Source: Escarpia spicata (Eukaryota > Annelida > Polychaeta > Sabellida > Siboglinidae). Taken from it: a stretch of DNA of 64,000 bases. Each line of letters starts with the position of its first letter. The first letter of the stretch is position 1. The translations under genes were made by a program, and so were the position numbers. The notes below the pieces were generated by a model. That model ran no database searches, had not been told where the DNA came from, and was given only the letters and a program-made list of their open reading frames with translations. The stretch covers positions 22,886,120 through 22,950,119 of the forward strand of contig OZ023208.1 in the NCBI GenBank assembly GCA_963995525.1, read 5' to 3'. Shown here in pieces: positions 23,073-35,704 of the stretch.

Positions 23073-23904
23073 GAAAGATTTAAGGACAAAACGCGATATA
23101 TCCATTTTCTTCATTTTTAGAAAAAGTCACTTTTGTGCTTCATCCTCAAAGTTTAAATAACAACTTATAAATTAAGTTGATATATATTTAGAATCCATAA
23201 TCACAGAGAATGGTGGCAAACTCTGAAATATTTGTTGCACATTTGTTACGCAAAATGTGATTTTAATTTTGTTTTTATTAAAACGCTGTATATTTATACA
23301 ACGCACTCACCCCACATAGCTGCACATGCAGCACGGCGGTGCTGATTGGCTGAACATGGATATATCACGTTTTCACAAAAAAGACGGATGGCACTTATCG
23401 CATTTTGAAAACAACCGTTCTTTTGTGCACGTCGTTTCAAGGGGATTTATTGCGTTTTTTTATAAATTAGATAATATCATAGCTCAACATGTGTCTAAAC
23501 AAACGTTTAATCCTGGTTTGGGTGAAATTTCAAAAATGACGTTTATCTTAATTAACACACACACACCCTTATTAGCAGGGTCTGAAACCATAACAGCGAT
23601 CTCCAATGTCAACTCTTGAATCCGTCACTGTCATTTCATTTCTATCAAAGTCACACTATATTCAAAGCCCAGTGATGAAAGAAATATTTAATTGATCACC
23701 TTAATTATCAGACATTACAGTATTCTGGTGTCGTTTTGTTCATGTAGATGTATAAATCACCAGTCACGTCTGCTGAGATGGCTGTACCCGGGAATCCCTG
23801 AAAATGGGTGTACAATACTGTACACGCCTGTACACTTATTGGAACACAGTCCGACATATTTTCAAACATCTAAAATATTTGTTAAATGTATTGTACCTTT
23901 ATAC
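23073..23904. other. Unannotated AT-rich stretch with a small inverted repeat
   Basis: GGACAAAACGCGATATATCC near 23082 is the inverse of a GGATATATCACGTTTTCAC stretch near 23351. The span could be a decayed foldback or MITE, but no target duplication was identified. The 97-codon frame at 23326-23619 has no recognised domain. Confidence 0.45.
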
Positions 23905-23914
23905 AACGATGCTG

Positions 23915-23982
23915 TGTGTGCGCGTGCGGGCGGGCGTGCGTGCGTGCGTGTGTGCGTGCGTGCGTGTGTGCGTGCGTGCAGA
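23915..23982. repeat. (CGTG)n microsatellite
   Basis: GCGTGCGTGTGCGTGC-type tract. Confidence 0.92.
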
Positions 23983-23989
23983 TCATGAA

Positions 23990-24810
23990 AAAATCCCCTA
24001 ATTAATATGTATAAATCCATATTTTAAACATGAAAATCATATGAAATCCATATACATTGTGCAACCTTGGTTAACATGTCTTTTACATTCCTATTCTGAT
24101 CAAATATCAATACAAAAATATTATGTTCTGACATTACATCAAATCCACAAGATTTTTATGTAAATAGCAGTGAACATGGTCAATCAACTGCTGCAGATGA
24201 ATCAGTCGAATTTGTACTTGTGTAATGAACAGGAGGGAATATTTGTATTATCACAACTGTCACATTTTATGCAAATCCGTATTAAAATGGAATATGTCTG
24301 TATTCTTAAGAAATCATAAAACATCCACATTGTATACAGGAATTATGTTCAACGTGGCTTGTCTATATATATATATATATATATATATTGATATATACAT
24401 ATATATATATATTGTGCGTGGGAATAAAGATGTCCATACTGCCCCAACCACTAACAATAACATCAGTGCTAATGGTCATTTAAATGACAACAAACCAAAC
24501 AAATACCTACAAAATCAAAATTTTAGATGAAATGATTGTGTGTACTGGGTAATTTTTTTTCCTGCCTCCAAAACTGAAACATGCCACACGTACTCATGCT
24601 GTTTGAATGCATGCGTTTATTTGTTTCTGTTTGCACATGCGTGAGTACACCTGTTGGTCGAACTACGCCCGTGATTCTGTCATTAGCCACACAGCGACAT
24701 CAATAGTTACCGGTGCAATAACGCCAACAGAAAAACTGCACCTCGTTCTTAACAATGTAGAGACATCTTTGTCTGCTCTTTAGTAGAATCTGCTGTCTCA
24801 CTGGTCACTC
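23990..24810. other. Unannotated AT-rich stretch with an (AT)n tract
   Basis: An AT microsatellite lies at about 24364-24412. Nothing else was recognised. Confidence 0.5.
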
Positions 24811-25140
24811 CTGATCTCTCTGGATCATTCTAGCTACTAGGTAATCTCTCTACCTGCCAAGTATATCTCACTAGATCACTCTACCTGCAAGGTAGATCAG
24901 TCTAGATCACTCTACCTGCCAGGTTAGATCATTCTAGATTACTCTACCCACCAAGTAATCTCTCTAGATCACTCTACCTGCCAGGTAGATATCTCTAGAT
25001 CACTCTACCTGCCAAGTATATATCACTAGAACACTCTACCTACAAGGTAGATCAGTCTAGATCACTCTATCCACCAAGTAATCTTTCTTCATCACTCTAC
25101 CTGCCAAGTAGATCTCTCTAGATCACTCTACTGACCAGAT
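24811..25140. repeat. CTCTAGATCACTCTACCTGC minisatellite
   Basis: About ten units of 29-38 bp with CTCTAGATCACTCTACCTGC followed by CAAGTAGAT or CAAGTAATCT. Confidence 0.88.
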
Positions 25141-25980
25141 AAACAGCAAAGTTATTTACAACAAAATAAGTCTGAGAAAATGTCTTCATTAAAAAAAAGG
25201 ATCTGTACTACACCAGAGTGCTCAGGTGACATGATTACACTGCAAGGTAACTCATTGTTATATTTTTTACAAATGTTATCAAAATATCTGCTCTTTTGAA
25301 ATTTGTAGCCAACACAGTAGCTGGATGGGCAGAAACTGGATGCTTGGAACTGTGGTAGTCCGCTTGAGGGCCAGAGATAGATAACACCATCTAACATGTT
25401 GTTTTACTTTAGGTATCTAACAATATAGAAAATGAGGATGAGAAGAGATTGCATATCCTCAGTTGGTACACACGTGTTCCCATTTACACATTCATTTCTA
25501 AACTAGCATTTACTTGGCACTTCAAAACAACAGTTTCTGAATACATAAAAATGATCAACTGAAATTATTCTGCACAATCAGACGTGTCTGTAGGTGATTG
25601 ATTATAGCTAGTCGTCGATTTGGTTCAAATCACTTTTAGATATATTTCATCATAATAAATAATAATAATTACCTGTGACTAGAGTTAACCACCTCACGCT
25701 CCAGTAATTTGGCTCAGACATTGAGAACGTTTCTGAGCTGTTTACTACCCTACAGCTCCTTGTCAATGATCTTCATAAAATATACATAAAAATCATGCTG
25801 CCCAGATATGCAGTAATTCAAAAGTGCATGAATAAACAAACAGTCTATTAATTATTAACACACATATCTTGCCTTGTGTGGGTGGAGACATTTGCAGACA
25901 CATTCCCACATTCCCAGCATCCTGTGACAGTGGTTGCTTTCACAGGGAACTCACTGCTAGTAACATATACTAATTCAAAA
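25141..25980. other. Unannotated stretch
   Basis: No gene or element recognised. Confidence 0.5.
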
Positions 25981-26295
25981 ATTTCATTTTTACATATCCA
26001 AACGAAATGAACTGGTAGAGGCTTTCATTAGCGTTGCACACCAACTTCTACAGTACTTATTGTGCTAGATGACATCATCGTACAAGTGATGTAAATTGTA
26101 ATTCCCCTCATCTCAACTGGTTGATGTTCTGGTCTTTCTGATCCCTCTAACCCGATCCCATATGACAGCATAGGTACTGAAGAAGTCGGAGTGCAATGAA
26201 AGCCTGTACCAGGTAGATTTTTTTAATATGTCAAAATTTATTTTAACTATCCTGAAGAATATTCAGTAATCTAAGTTACATACCCTGTAGGCAAG
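25981..26295. mobile_element. PLE terminal-repeat relic with two facing hammerhead-like motifs
   Basis: The left half (26011-26053) is the inverse of the right half (26174-26213), each carrying the GAAAGCCT-TACCAG block seen in the 17 kb copy. The right motif reads CTGAAGA (26177-26183) then GAAA (26198-26201). The left motif on the minus strand reads CTGTAGA with GAAA intact. The outer flank (26230-26290) matches the inverse of about 16510-16575. There is no coding sequence between the arms. It looks like a pair of inverted PLE terminal repeats or a strongly deleted copy. Confidence 0.65.
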
Positions 26296-27110
26296 ATTTA
26301 AATGCTAAACATTATATAAATCAAGCGTGTTACAAGTGGTGATTTAATCCGTGTTCTCCCCACATTGTGCATCTTTTTTGCTTTGTTTTTAAATCTAACA
26401 CTATAAGCTCCATATGGCAAGTAGACATAGGTGCCTTTGACTTATCGAGAGTCCAACAACTTTTTATTTATTGCCCGTCCTTATCAGACACAGGTCAATT
26501 CTGTTTTTAAACATATTCACACTGCCATCATTAACACAATCTTGCTCTGTGAGAACAAGTATTCTCTCATATTCAACCACAGTTCCTTAATGCAAACATT
26601 TCTTTGCCACGGACAACTGAAAGTACCTGATATTTTATAGTATTGGTCTTATTTTTTTTATTTTAACATTAACAGTTTTATGCATAAATTTTTTTTTATC
26701 AAGTATTTATTTAACCATTTAATCTTCAAGCATTATAATTATTAGCCATTAGGAAATGCCTTTATTGTTAATCTTTTAACTAAAAAGTGTTATACAAAAT
26801 ACTGGTCAATAGTATTAATTAATGCTGTTTTGTACTCTCTGGGACAGCTTAAGTCACAACATGAACCTGAACAGTGAAAAACTGCACATAATTTAGACAC
26901 ACAACAAACATTATTTTCAGACTTCTGCTACTCTAAACTCATGTACTGTATAAAGTGTCTTACGCGTCACATAGGACAAGTTTAACTACGCCAGGCCTAA
27001 CAGCACGCTGGATAGGCACATCATTTGGCTCATTACATCAAGTTGTCCTGCACCTATTCAATTTCCTGCATGTCATAACATTGTTGAGCTGTGTGGGGAG
27101 GCTGCCATCT
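26296..27110. other. Unannotated AT-rich stretch
   Basis: A 69-codon frame at 26431-26640 has no recognised motif. Confidence 0.45.
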
Positions 27111-27372
27111 CTCTCTCGCTCTCTCTCTCTCCCTCCCTCCCTCCCTCCCTCTCCATATCTCTCTCTCTCCCCCTCTCCCCATCTCTCTCCATTTCGCCTT
27201 CTCTCCCTCTCTCCCTCTCTCTCCATCTCTCTCCATCTCTCTCCATCTCTCTCCATCGCTCTCCATCTCTCCCTCTCTCCCTCTCTCCCTCTCTCCCTCT
27301 CTCTCTCTCTCCCTCTCTCACTCTCTCACTCTCTCTTTCTCTCCCTCTCTCCCTCTCTCTCTCTTTCTCACT
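27111..27372. repeat. (CTCTCC)n/(CT)n microsatellite block
   Basis: CT-rich simple sequence with CTCTCCAT and CCCTCT subunits. The Arg/Glu and Ser/Leu frames are artefacts. Confidence 0.96.
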
Positions 27373-28248
27373 TTCTTCCAGTGCTAAATATGACACTTCT
27401 GACAAAAACGAATATAATAAAGTCTCCTACTTGCATTGTAACTGGGTTTTTTAATAACTAAAGTTGAATAAGATTGAACTACAGGAAGTGTTATTCCATT
27501 ACACATGTACAGAAATTTACTAATTAAATGTGTTCCAACAAAACTTATATTGATTTGTGGAAATGAAAAAACCAATAAAAACAATTCAACATGAAAAATC
27601 ATTTTGTGCTGACTGCATGAGCACACGTGAATTCCAACTTTAAATAAATTGTTATCATCTCTAGGACTCGTGTATGCTTGCATACCACAGATTTCATAAA
27701 TCGGGACAATCTGTTTATGATATGAATGTTACTGATGAGATGAGACACAAGATTTGTTTGTGTATACAATCAACTGCCTGTAATAATATCACGGTGCTTG
27801 CATCAGCAGCTTTTCGTGCAGACATTCACCATGTGATGAGACCCGGATGATTGATGAATCCATCATCACTGAATAATCAGCCTTTAGGACTGTGAAAGAA
27901 GATTGCTGCTTCTCGGAAGTGATTTCTCTCATCACGTTACATAAGAATGTGGCGTGGCAAAGATAACTGATTCATCTGTGGCTGGCCATGAGTACTGTAT
28001 GTATTACCACAACCAAAACATGGTTCAGTACCGCATGTAGGCAATATGGTTTGACTATTGCCATGCCTTTAGGCAGGATCACATTTTTACCAGCCCAAAA
28101 ATGGCCTAGTACAAACATGCATATATATAAACATAAATATATACATATAAACAGATATGTATAACTCATTTCAACCCATCCAAATTAAAATTTCAACCAG
28201 TCCAAAAATGAACTCAACCAGTCCAAATGGTGGGTCTCTAATAAATCT
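27373..28248. other. Unannotated stretch containing a dispersed repeat
   Basis: Contains the inverse copy of the repeat seen at 15.6 kb (annotated separately). No gene was recognised. Confidence 0.5.
28069..28131 (-). repeat. Dispersed repeat, copy B
   Basis: On the minus strand it reads TATATATGCATGTTTGTACTAG directly followed by CCATTTTTGGGCTGGTAAAA and ATGTGATCCTGCCTAAAG, matching copy A at 15627-15724 but lacking copy A's internal 38 bp. Confidence 0.65.
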
Positions 28249-28470
28249 GTGGTTCTGTACTACATCTACGCAGTACGGTTCAACTGTGGTTCTGTACTAC
28301 ATCTACGCAGTACAGTTCAACTGTGGTTCTGTACTACATCTATGCAGTACAGTTCAACTGTGGTTCTGTACTACATCTATGCAGTACAGTTCAACTGTGG
28401 TTCTGTACTACATCTATGCAGTACAGTTCAACTGTGGTTCTGTACTACATCTACGCAGTACAGTTCAACT
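28249..28470. repeat. 37-bp minisatellite, six copies
   Basis: Six almost identical units (GTGGTTCTGTACTACATCTA plus GCAGTACAGTTCAACT) start at 28249, 28286, 28323, 28360, 28397 and 28434. Differences are limited to single bases. Confidence 0.97.
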
Positions 28471-29220
28471 ATCATAACCAAAACACACCATGGACTGCCT
28501 GTGAGCCCCATTGTTGGTTGCTCAGGCGACAAGTGGTTGGTGCTGCACCTGGTAGAACTGCGAGAAAACCACACCTGTAGAATTCAATGAATGCAACCCA
28601 AGTAGAGTCTCCAAGATACCATCACATAACCAATGAACTCTGATCACTGGTGTAAATGGTAACCAGCTTTGCATGCACTGAGAGAACACTGAACACCGAA
28701 CACTACACAATATCGTAGTATGGCCAACATCACATTGATGAAGATAACTTCTGAAGATAACACCAAAGATGACGATACAACCAGTCAAATAAAAATCACC
28801 AAACAATCACATTTATGGTGCAGATATTTCGGTAAATAACAACCCCCAAAGTGTTTGTCAAACCACTCTATTTACTAGAGAAGTACCTTTCTTGTGCCTT
28901 TAGATGGCTCTGATGCATATAGAGCTGCACGAATAATTACGTAAATAATTTAAAGTTTGGTCAAGAGAGTGCCAACAAATATAAGCGAGGTAGCCACCTG
29001 TTATGTCAATGTTGACAGTATCTATGAATAAACAACTACGTCTATGTCACTTACCTGTGTAATATTTCAAGTATGTCTTGCAATAACTGTGTGTGCATGT
29101 GTGTGTATCTGTGTGTGCATGTGAGCATGCATACGTGGACGAAATAATAGATTAAGTAAAGCGTCCCCAGCTGATTGGCGAATCTAAGAATAATCAAAAA
29201 AAATACACGTAATGGTGTGA
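28471..29220. other. Unannotated stretch
   Basis: A short GTGTGTGCATGTG tract lies near 29088. No gene was recognised. Confidence 0.5.
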
Positions 29221-31680
29221 GCCATCAATTACACACACATGCATACATAGTTACATACATACCCATGATACATCAATTACACACACATGCATACATAGTT
29301 ACATACATACCCACGATACATCAATTACACACACATGCATACATAGTTACATACATACCCACGATACATCAATTACACACACATGCATACATAGTTACAT
29401 ACATACCCACGATACATCAATTACACACACATGCATACATAGTTACATACATACCTACGATACATCAATTACACACACATGCATACATAGTTACATACAT
29501 ACCCACGATACATCAATTACACACACATGCATACATAGTTACATACATACCTACGATACATCAATTACACACACATGCATACATAGTTACATACATACCC
29601 ACGATACATCAATTACACACACATGCACACATAGTGACATACATACCCATGATACATCAATTACACACACATGCATACATAGTTACATACATATCCACGA
29701 TACATCAATTACACACACATGCATACGTAGTTACATACATACCCACGATACATAAATTACACACACATGCATACGTAGTCACATACATACCCACGATACA
29801 TAAATTACACACACATGCATACGTAGTCACATACATACCCACGATACATAAATTACACACACATGCATACATAGTTACATACATACCCACGATACATCAA
29901 TTACACCCACATGCATACATAGTTACATACATACCCACGATACATCAATTACACACACATGCATATATAGTTACATACATACCCACGATACATCAATTAC
30001 ACACACATGCATACATAGTTACATACATACCCACGATACATCAATTACACACACATGCATACATAGTCACATACATACCCACGATACATTAATTACACAC
30101 ACATGCATACGTAGTCACATACATACCCACAATACATCAATTACACACACATGCATACGTAGTCACATACATACCCACGATGCATCAATTACACACACAT
30201 GCATACATAGTTACATACATACCCACGATACATCAATTACACACACATGCATACGTAGTCACATACATACCCACGATACATCAATTACACACACATGCAT
30301 ACATAGTCACATACATACCTACGATACATCAATTACACACACATGCATACATAGTTACATACATACCCACGATACATCAATTACACACACATGCATACAT
30401 AGTTACATACATACCTACGATACATCAATTACACACACATGCATACATAGTTACATACATACCCACGATACATCAATTACACACACATGCATACATAGTT
30501 ACATACACACCCACGATACATCAATTACACACACATGCATACATAGTTACATACATACCCACGATACATCAATTACACACACATGCATACATAGTCACAT
30601 ACATACCCACGATACATCAATTACACACACATGCATACACAGTTACATACATACCCACGATACATCAATTACACACACACATGCATACATAGTCACATAC
30701 ATACCCACGATACATCAATTACACACACATGCATACATAGTCACATATATACCCACGATACATCAATTACACACACATGCATACATAGTCACATACATAC
30801 CCACGATACATCAATTACACACACATGCATACATAGTTACATACATACCCACGATACATCAATTACACACACATGCATACATAGTTACATACATACCCAC
30901 GATACATCAATTACACACACATGCATACGTAGTCATACATACCCACGATACATCAATTACACACACATGCATACGTAGTCACATACATACCCACGATACA
31001 TCAATTACACACACATGCATACACAGTTACATACATACCCACGATACATCAATTACACACACATGCATACATAGTTACATACATACCCACGATACATCAA
31101 TTACACACACATGCATACATAGTTACATACATACCCATGACACATCAATTACACACAAATGCATACATAGTTACATACATACCCACGATACATCAATTAC
31201 ACAAACATGCATACACAGTTACATACATACCCACAATACATCAATTACACACACATGCATACGTAGTCACATACATACCCACGATACATCAATTACACAC
31301 ACATGCATACATAGTTACATACATACCCACGATACATCAATTACACAAACATGCATACACAGTTACATACATGCCCACGATACATCAATTACACACACAT
31401 GCATTCGTAGTCATACATACCCACGATACTTCAATTACACACACATGCATACGTAGTCACATACATACCCACGATACATCAATTACACACACATGCATAC
31501 ATAGTCACATACATACCCACGATACATCAATTACACACACACATGCATACATAGTCACATACATACCCACGATACATCAATTACACACACATGCATACAT
31601 AGTCACATACATACCCATGATACATAAATTACACACACATGCATACATAGTTACATACATACCCACGATACATCAATTAC
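29221..31680. repeat. 48-bp minisatellite, about 51 copies, intronic
   Basis: The 48-bp unit combines CATCAATTACACACACATGC, ATACATAGTTACATACATAC and CCACGATA. Copies differ mainly at ATACATAG/ATACGTAG and GTTACAT/GTCACAT, with occasional 2-bp indels. It is the longest array in the window. Because 48 is divisible by three, a 305-codon frame runs across it, but its content is only the repeat. It ends 36 bp from the donor of the kinase exon, so it lies in an intron of that gene. Confidence 0.97.
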
Positions 31681-31716
31681 AGTAATATATATTTTAATAC
31701 CTATAACTTCTCCTAC

Positions 31717-31845
31717 CTTAAGAGTCTCGTAAAGTCGAATGATGTTTGGATGTCGAAGCTGTGCAAGAATTGTTGCTTCCCGGTGTAGATTCGCCCGTAT
31801 ATAGTCCTCTTTGATCTTGCGAGTGTCAATCACTTTGATGGCTAC
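31717..31845 (-). CDS. Internal exon of a CAMK-group Ser/Thr protein kinase (N-lobe)
   Basis: A 129-bp exon of 43 codons, phase 0 at both ends. The acceptor is TGTATGTCCGCAG and the donor AAG|GTAGGAG. The product starts VAIKVIDTRKIKEDYIRANL, continues HREATILAQLRHPNIIRLYE and ends TLK. VAIK holds the ATP-anchoring Lys of subdomain II. The Glu of HREA is the alpha-C Glu (subdomain III), and LRHPNIIRLYE is the conserved stretch before the hinge. The glycine loop, hinge, HRDLK and DFG segments must lie on other exons, which I could not find in the window; the 5' part should lie at higher coordinates. The sequence is closest in style to CAMK-like kinases of the SNRK/HUNK/NIM1/SIK kind. The subfamily is not settled. 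Confidence 0.92.
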
Positions 31846-33730
31846 CTGCGGACATACACAAGACAGGTTTGGTTTTTGCTGCTCATTTGCCAGTTACAGC
31901 AACATTTCTTACACTACCTGAATAGAAATGAATAGAATATAATTAAACACTGACATTAATTATGCATGCCTGTGCATTCACACAGCAACAGCGGCAATAG
32001 AGTGAAATCAAACAACCATTCATTATTGATCAGTGTTTTTTGTATTAGCTGTGTTGGGCTGGTGGCAACAAAAGGCAACAAAAGGCCAGTTGGAATAACA
32101 AATCATTGCCCTGAGCTGAACATGTTAATGCAATTATTAAAAACTACTCATACGAGAGGTTCTGAAAATTTACAAATCCCAAAATGAAACCAATTTATTC
32201 AGGCAGGTTATATTGCTGATCTATGTCACTTGTCTTGCGCGAGTTTGAACTCTGTTCATGGATAATGATTGTTCAAAATGTCATTGGACACGTTAGAGCA
32301 TTTATGGCAGTATCTGATGACAAGTTGATGTTTACCCAGTATCATTACAAATTCTGTCAACAAGTTTTCGATCAGTTAATTTTTCATTTGTTTCAATATT
32401 CTAATTATAAAGCCCATGACCAAGAAAGTCATATTTATACAGAGAATAACTTCCATATTTGCTCAAATTGTAAATATTATTCTGAACAGAAATAGAACGA
32501 AGATCTCGAAATATCACGCAGTACTGTTTGTGGAAATATATCTTTTTACCCACGAAGTTTGAATGCAAATTTCGAAAATACTTGTATTTTCCCAGAATCA
32601 TTGCTATTTCTATAACACAGGCTGAATCCAATCAGATGTCCCCGTTTCAACTAATAAGTTACTCACTCTTCACACTGTAAGGGATTACAACAGACAGAGT
32701 GGTGGAAGCATTATACAGTTAATTAAATTGATGATAATACAGGTAAAATTAAAGAACATTTTTTATTGATCCTCGCATGGAAATTGCATAATAAATCATT
32801 GAAGTGAGTAAGTTATATATGTCAATTCAATATCAATACAATAAAACAACTTATCATACATAAAATATAACAGTACATAATATCAATACTGCTTTGACGG
32901 TTCAATGGACATTAATTAACAAAAAACTCTGTCGATTTATGTTTATTCAGCTTTTAGCCGATAATAACTATACACTTAAGAATAAACATAGTACAAATTT
33001 ACTCTTGCATTTGCAAAGATGTCCGCCACTCATAATTCAGAGATAAACATTTGCATAAGAATTCTCAGGTGTTCGGAGCCAAAAACTCAACAATTATAGG
33101 ATGTCAGGAACAAAATATTACGCAATTACGTAGATTACTGAAATGACCAAACTAGAGAGAGAACAGAGTGGAAACTCCAGGTAAGACTATGACCTAAGAA
33201 CATACTTGACAATAGGATATCACGCAATAAGGATCATCTAGCAACAGCCTCTAGCAAACTCCACAACTGTGAGAGCCACTCTGCCATTCTCTGCGACATG
33301 CTGCGAGTGTCCATGACAACACATATCTTCTTTCATACAGTGACAGTAGGAACCGCAGCTAAATATGAAAACTACACTATTTATTAATGAACAGGCCTGC
33401 TCGTAAAAGCGGTGCCCTTTACGAGAATTTTACATAAACTCTTGCTGGATACACTGACATCAACCTCATAGACTTGCGCATGTACGCGCATAATTACACG
33501 TTCATGTAAGCCCACACTTGCACGCATGCACACGCACGTATGCACACATGCATGCATACATGCAAGGCACGCACATGACAACTTTTTTTATATTCCGTAG
33601 TGATTTTAGTAAGTCACCACACAAACGTAACATATAGAAAGCTATCTTAGTAACTCGTAGTTAAAAAGCAAACACAAAAATGTCAATAAAACACGTCTGT
33701 GTCCAGTAGCATTATCAACTATTTTCAGGA
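31846..33730. other. Unannotated AT-rich stretch, probably kinase-gene intron
   Basis: No second kinase exon was recognised on the minus strand. A small CA/GCAC-type tract lies around 33520-33575. Confidence 0.5.
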
Positions 33731-34072
33731 AGGTATTAGGAGGGCACTTGGAGGGCCCTAACTGAGTACTAGGTGGGCACTAGGAGGGCACTTGGAGGGC
33801 ACTTGGAGGGCCCTAACTGAGTACTAGGTGGGCACTAGATAGGCACTAGGAGGGCACTAACTGAGTATTAGGTGGGCACTAGGAGGGCACTGAGTACTAG
33901 GTGGGCACTAGGTGGGCATTAGGAGGGTACTAGGAGGGCACTAACTGATTACTAGGTGGGCACTAGGTGGGAACTAGGAGGGCACTAGGAGGGCACTAAC
34001 TGAGTACTAGGTGGGCAAGAGGTGGCACTATGAAGTTCCTAGGAGGGTCCAAGAGGGCACTAACGGGGCACT
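33731..34072. repeat. 11-bp ACTAGGTGGGC minisatellite
   Basis: About 30 short units of ACTAGGAGGGC/ACTAGGTGGGC/ACTTGGAGGGC, grouped by interspersed CTAACTGAGT into blocks of about 33-44 bp. Confidence 0.92.
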
Positions 34073-34528
34073 AGAACACAGCCTCTTCCAACACTACCAC
34101 ATACTCTGTGTCCGAGCCTACTTGGCATCCTACTTGGCCTGTCTACTTGGTATCCTACGCTGGGACACCAACAAGAATAGCTGCTCCCAGCCGCCGGCTG
34201 AATGTGATGATTATCTCTCATCTCAATGCGGATCAATACCGTAATGTTTCATTCCGCACTCATCATCAGCTCCGCAGCTTATGCCATCTCCCAATCATGT
34301 CCTCGACCAATGCAAACAGCTGCACTGTCCCCGCCACAGCACCATTTTCCCCTGTCATCGCCCATGTCACCCTCCTGGGCCACCCTCTTGTCCCTTATGG
34401 CCAGATTATTACTATGTACAGGTGGTAGACAATCCAAACTAGTTAGTCAGAACTTTCAAAGATGTTCGCCGTACCCAAGTTTTCAATATGGATAGGTGTC
34501 CACTATGGCAGGCTTCAGGCTTTACTTA
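34073..34528. other. Unannotated stretch
   Basis: Moderately GC-rich with overlapping + strand frames up to 106 codons. No domain or splice evidence. Confidence 0.45.
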
Positions 34529-34529
34529 C

Positions 34530-34945
34530 ATGAGACAGCACAATACATTGTGCTGACATAATCATTATTAAAGTATTCTAGACTGCTACTTCCTGTACAA
34601 CAACACGTCTAACTGGAACATTTGTCTCCTGAAAGAATTATAGTTCACAAAAGAAAAAAGAAAAGTTTGTTTAGAAAAAATCCAATGTCTGTTATGACTG
34701 TCTCTAATTATAGCCCCCAACTGAGAATTATACATTCAGTGAGATGCCACAATACATTGTGCTGACATAATCATTATTAAAGTATTCTAGACTGCTACTT
34801 CCTGTACAACAACACGTCTAACTGGAACATTTGTCTCCTGAAAGAATTATAGTTCACAAAAGGAAAAATAAAAGTTTGTTTAGAAAAAATCCAATGTCTG
34901 TTATGACTGTCTCTAATTATAGCCCCCAATTGAGAATGAGACATT
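34530..34945. repeat. 209-bp tandem duplication
   Basis: Two near-identical copies, 209 bp apart (the string CAATACATTGTGCTGACATA starts at 34541 and 34750), sharing everything through CTGTCTCTAATTATAGCCCC. The duplication leads straight into the next array. Confidence 0.95.
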
Positions 34946-35335
34946 CAGTGCAACATAATAACCCCAATAGAGACTGAGACATTCGTTGCTACATAACAGC
35001 CCCAACAGAGACTGAGATATTGCTGCATAAAAGCCCCAACAGAGACTGAGAGATTCATTGCTACATAAGAGCTCCAAAAGAGACTGAGAGTCATTGCTAC
35101 ATAAGAGCCCCAACAGAGACTGAGATATTGCTACATAAGAGCTTCAAAAGAGACTTAGATAGTCATTGCTACATAAGAGCCCCAACAGAGACTGAGATAT
35201 TATCATATTGCTACATAAGAGCCCCAAAAGAGACTGAGATACTGGTACATAAGAGCCCCAACAGAGACGAAGACACTCATTGCTACATAGAGCCCCAACA
35301 GAGACTGAGATACTCTTTGCTACATAGCATAGTTG
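34946..35335. repeat. About 36-bp CATTGCTACATAAGAGCCCC minisatellite, left part
   Basis: About eleven units of 30-38 bp built on GCTACATAAGAGCCCCAACA and GAGACTGAGATA. The array stops at 35335 and resumes at about 35705, so it was split by an insertion. Confidence 0.92.
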
Positions 35336-35704
35336 GAATTCTCCAAAAGAAACATCAGATTCGGCGTAGCAAAGATATTCAATAATTCTCCCGATATCAT
35401 TATTAGTAAAATATTCACAAACAGTATCCACAGATTCTCCGCCTATATTAAAATATACATTATTGAAAGATATCAGAATGCTTGTACTATTATTAACTGT
35501 TATATATGTGGAAAATAATTAACTAAAATTTATTGTAATGTCTGTTGATGCATTTTGTGATTATTACACTATAACTATTATTCAAGGTGGCTCTCGTGGC
35601 AGCAGCATTTAAATGCTTTAACGGGAGTCTCCCGACTTATTGTATATACTCAGTTATAATACATGTATTTGTAATTATTTGTCTATTGGTCTAACAAATG
35701 TTAT
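35336..35704 (+). mobile_element. Insertion splitting the array, probably a LINE 3' end
   Basis: About 370 bp of unrelated sequence interrupts the minisatellite. Its first part encodes, on the + strand, RNIRFGVAKIFNNSPDIIIS and then YIIERYQNACTIINCYICGK followed by a stop. This resembles the closing stretch of non-LTR retrotransposon reverse transcriptases (a K-I-W/F-N-x-L/S-P pattern near the C-terminus). A non-coding tail follows. Target duplications were not resolved. The family assignment is tentative; the insertion itself is clear. Confidence 0.55.

Noticed and set aside
29175..30692. Long + strand frames (305 and 170 codons) of a 16-residue repeat
   Set aside because: They only translate the 48-bp DNA repeat, whose length is divisible by three. 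The same type of frame exists in the 18-, 27- and 30-bp arrays, and no domain, start context or splice pattern supports a gene.
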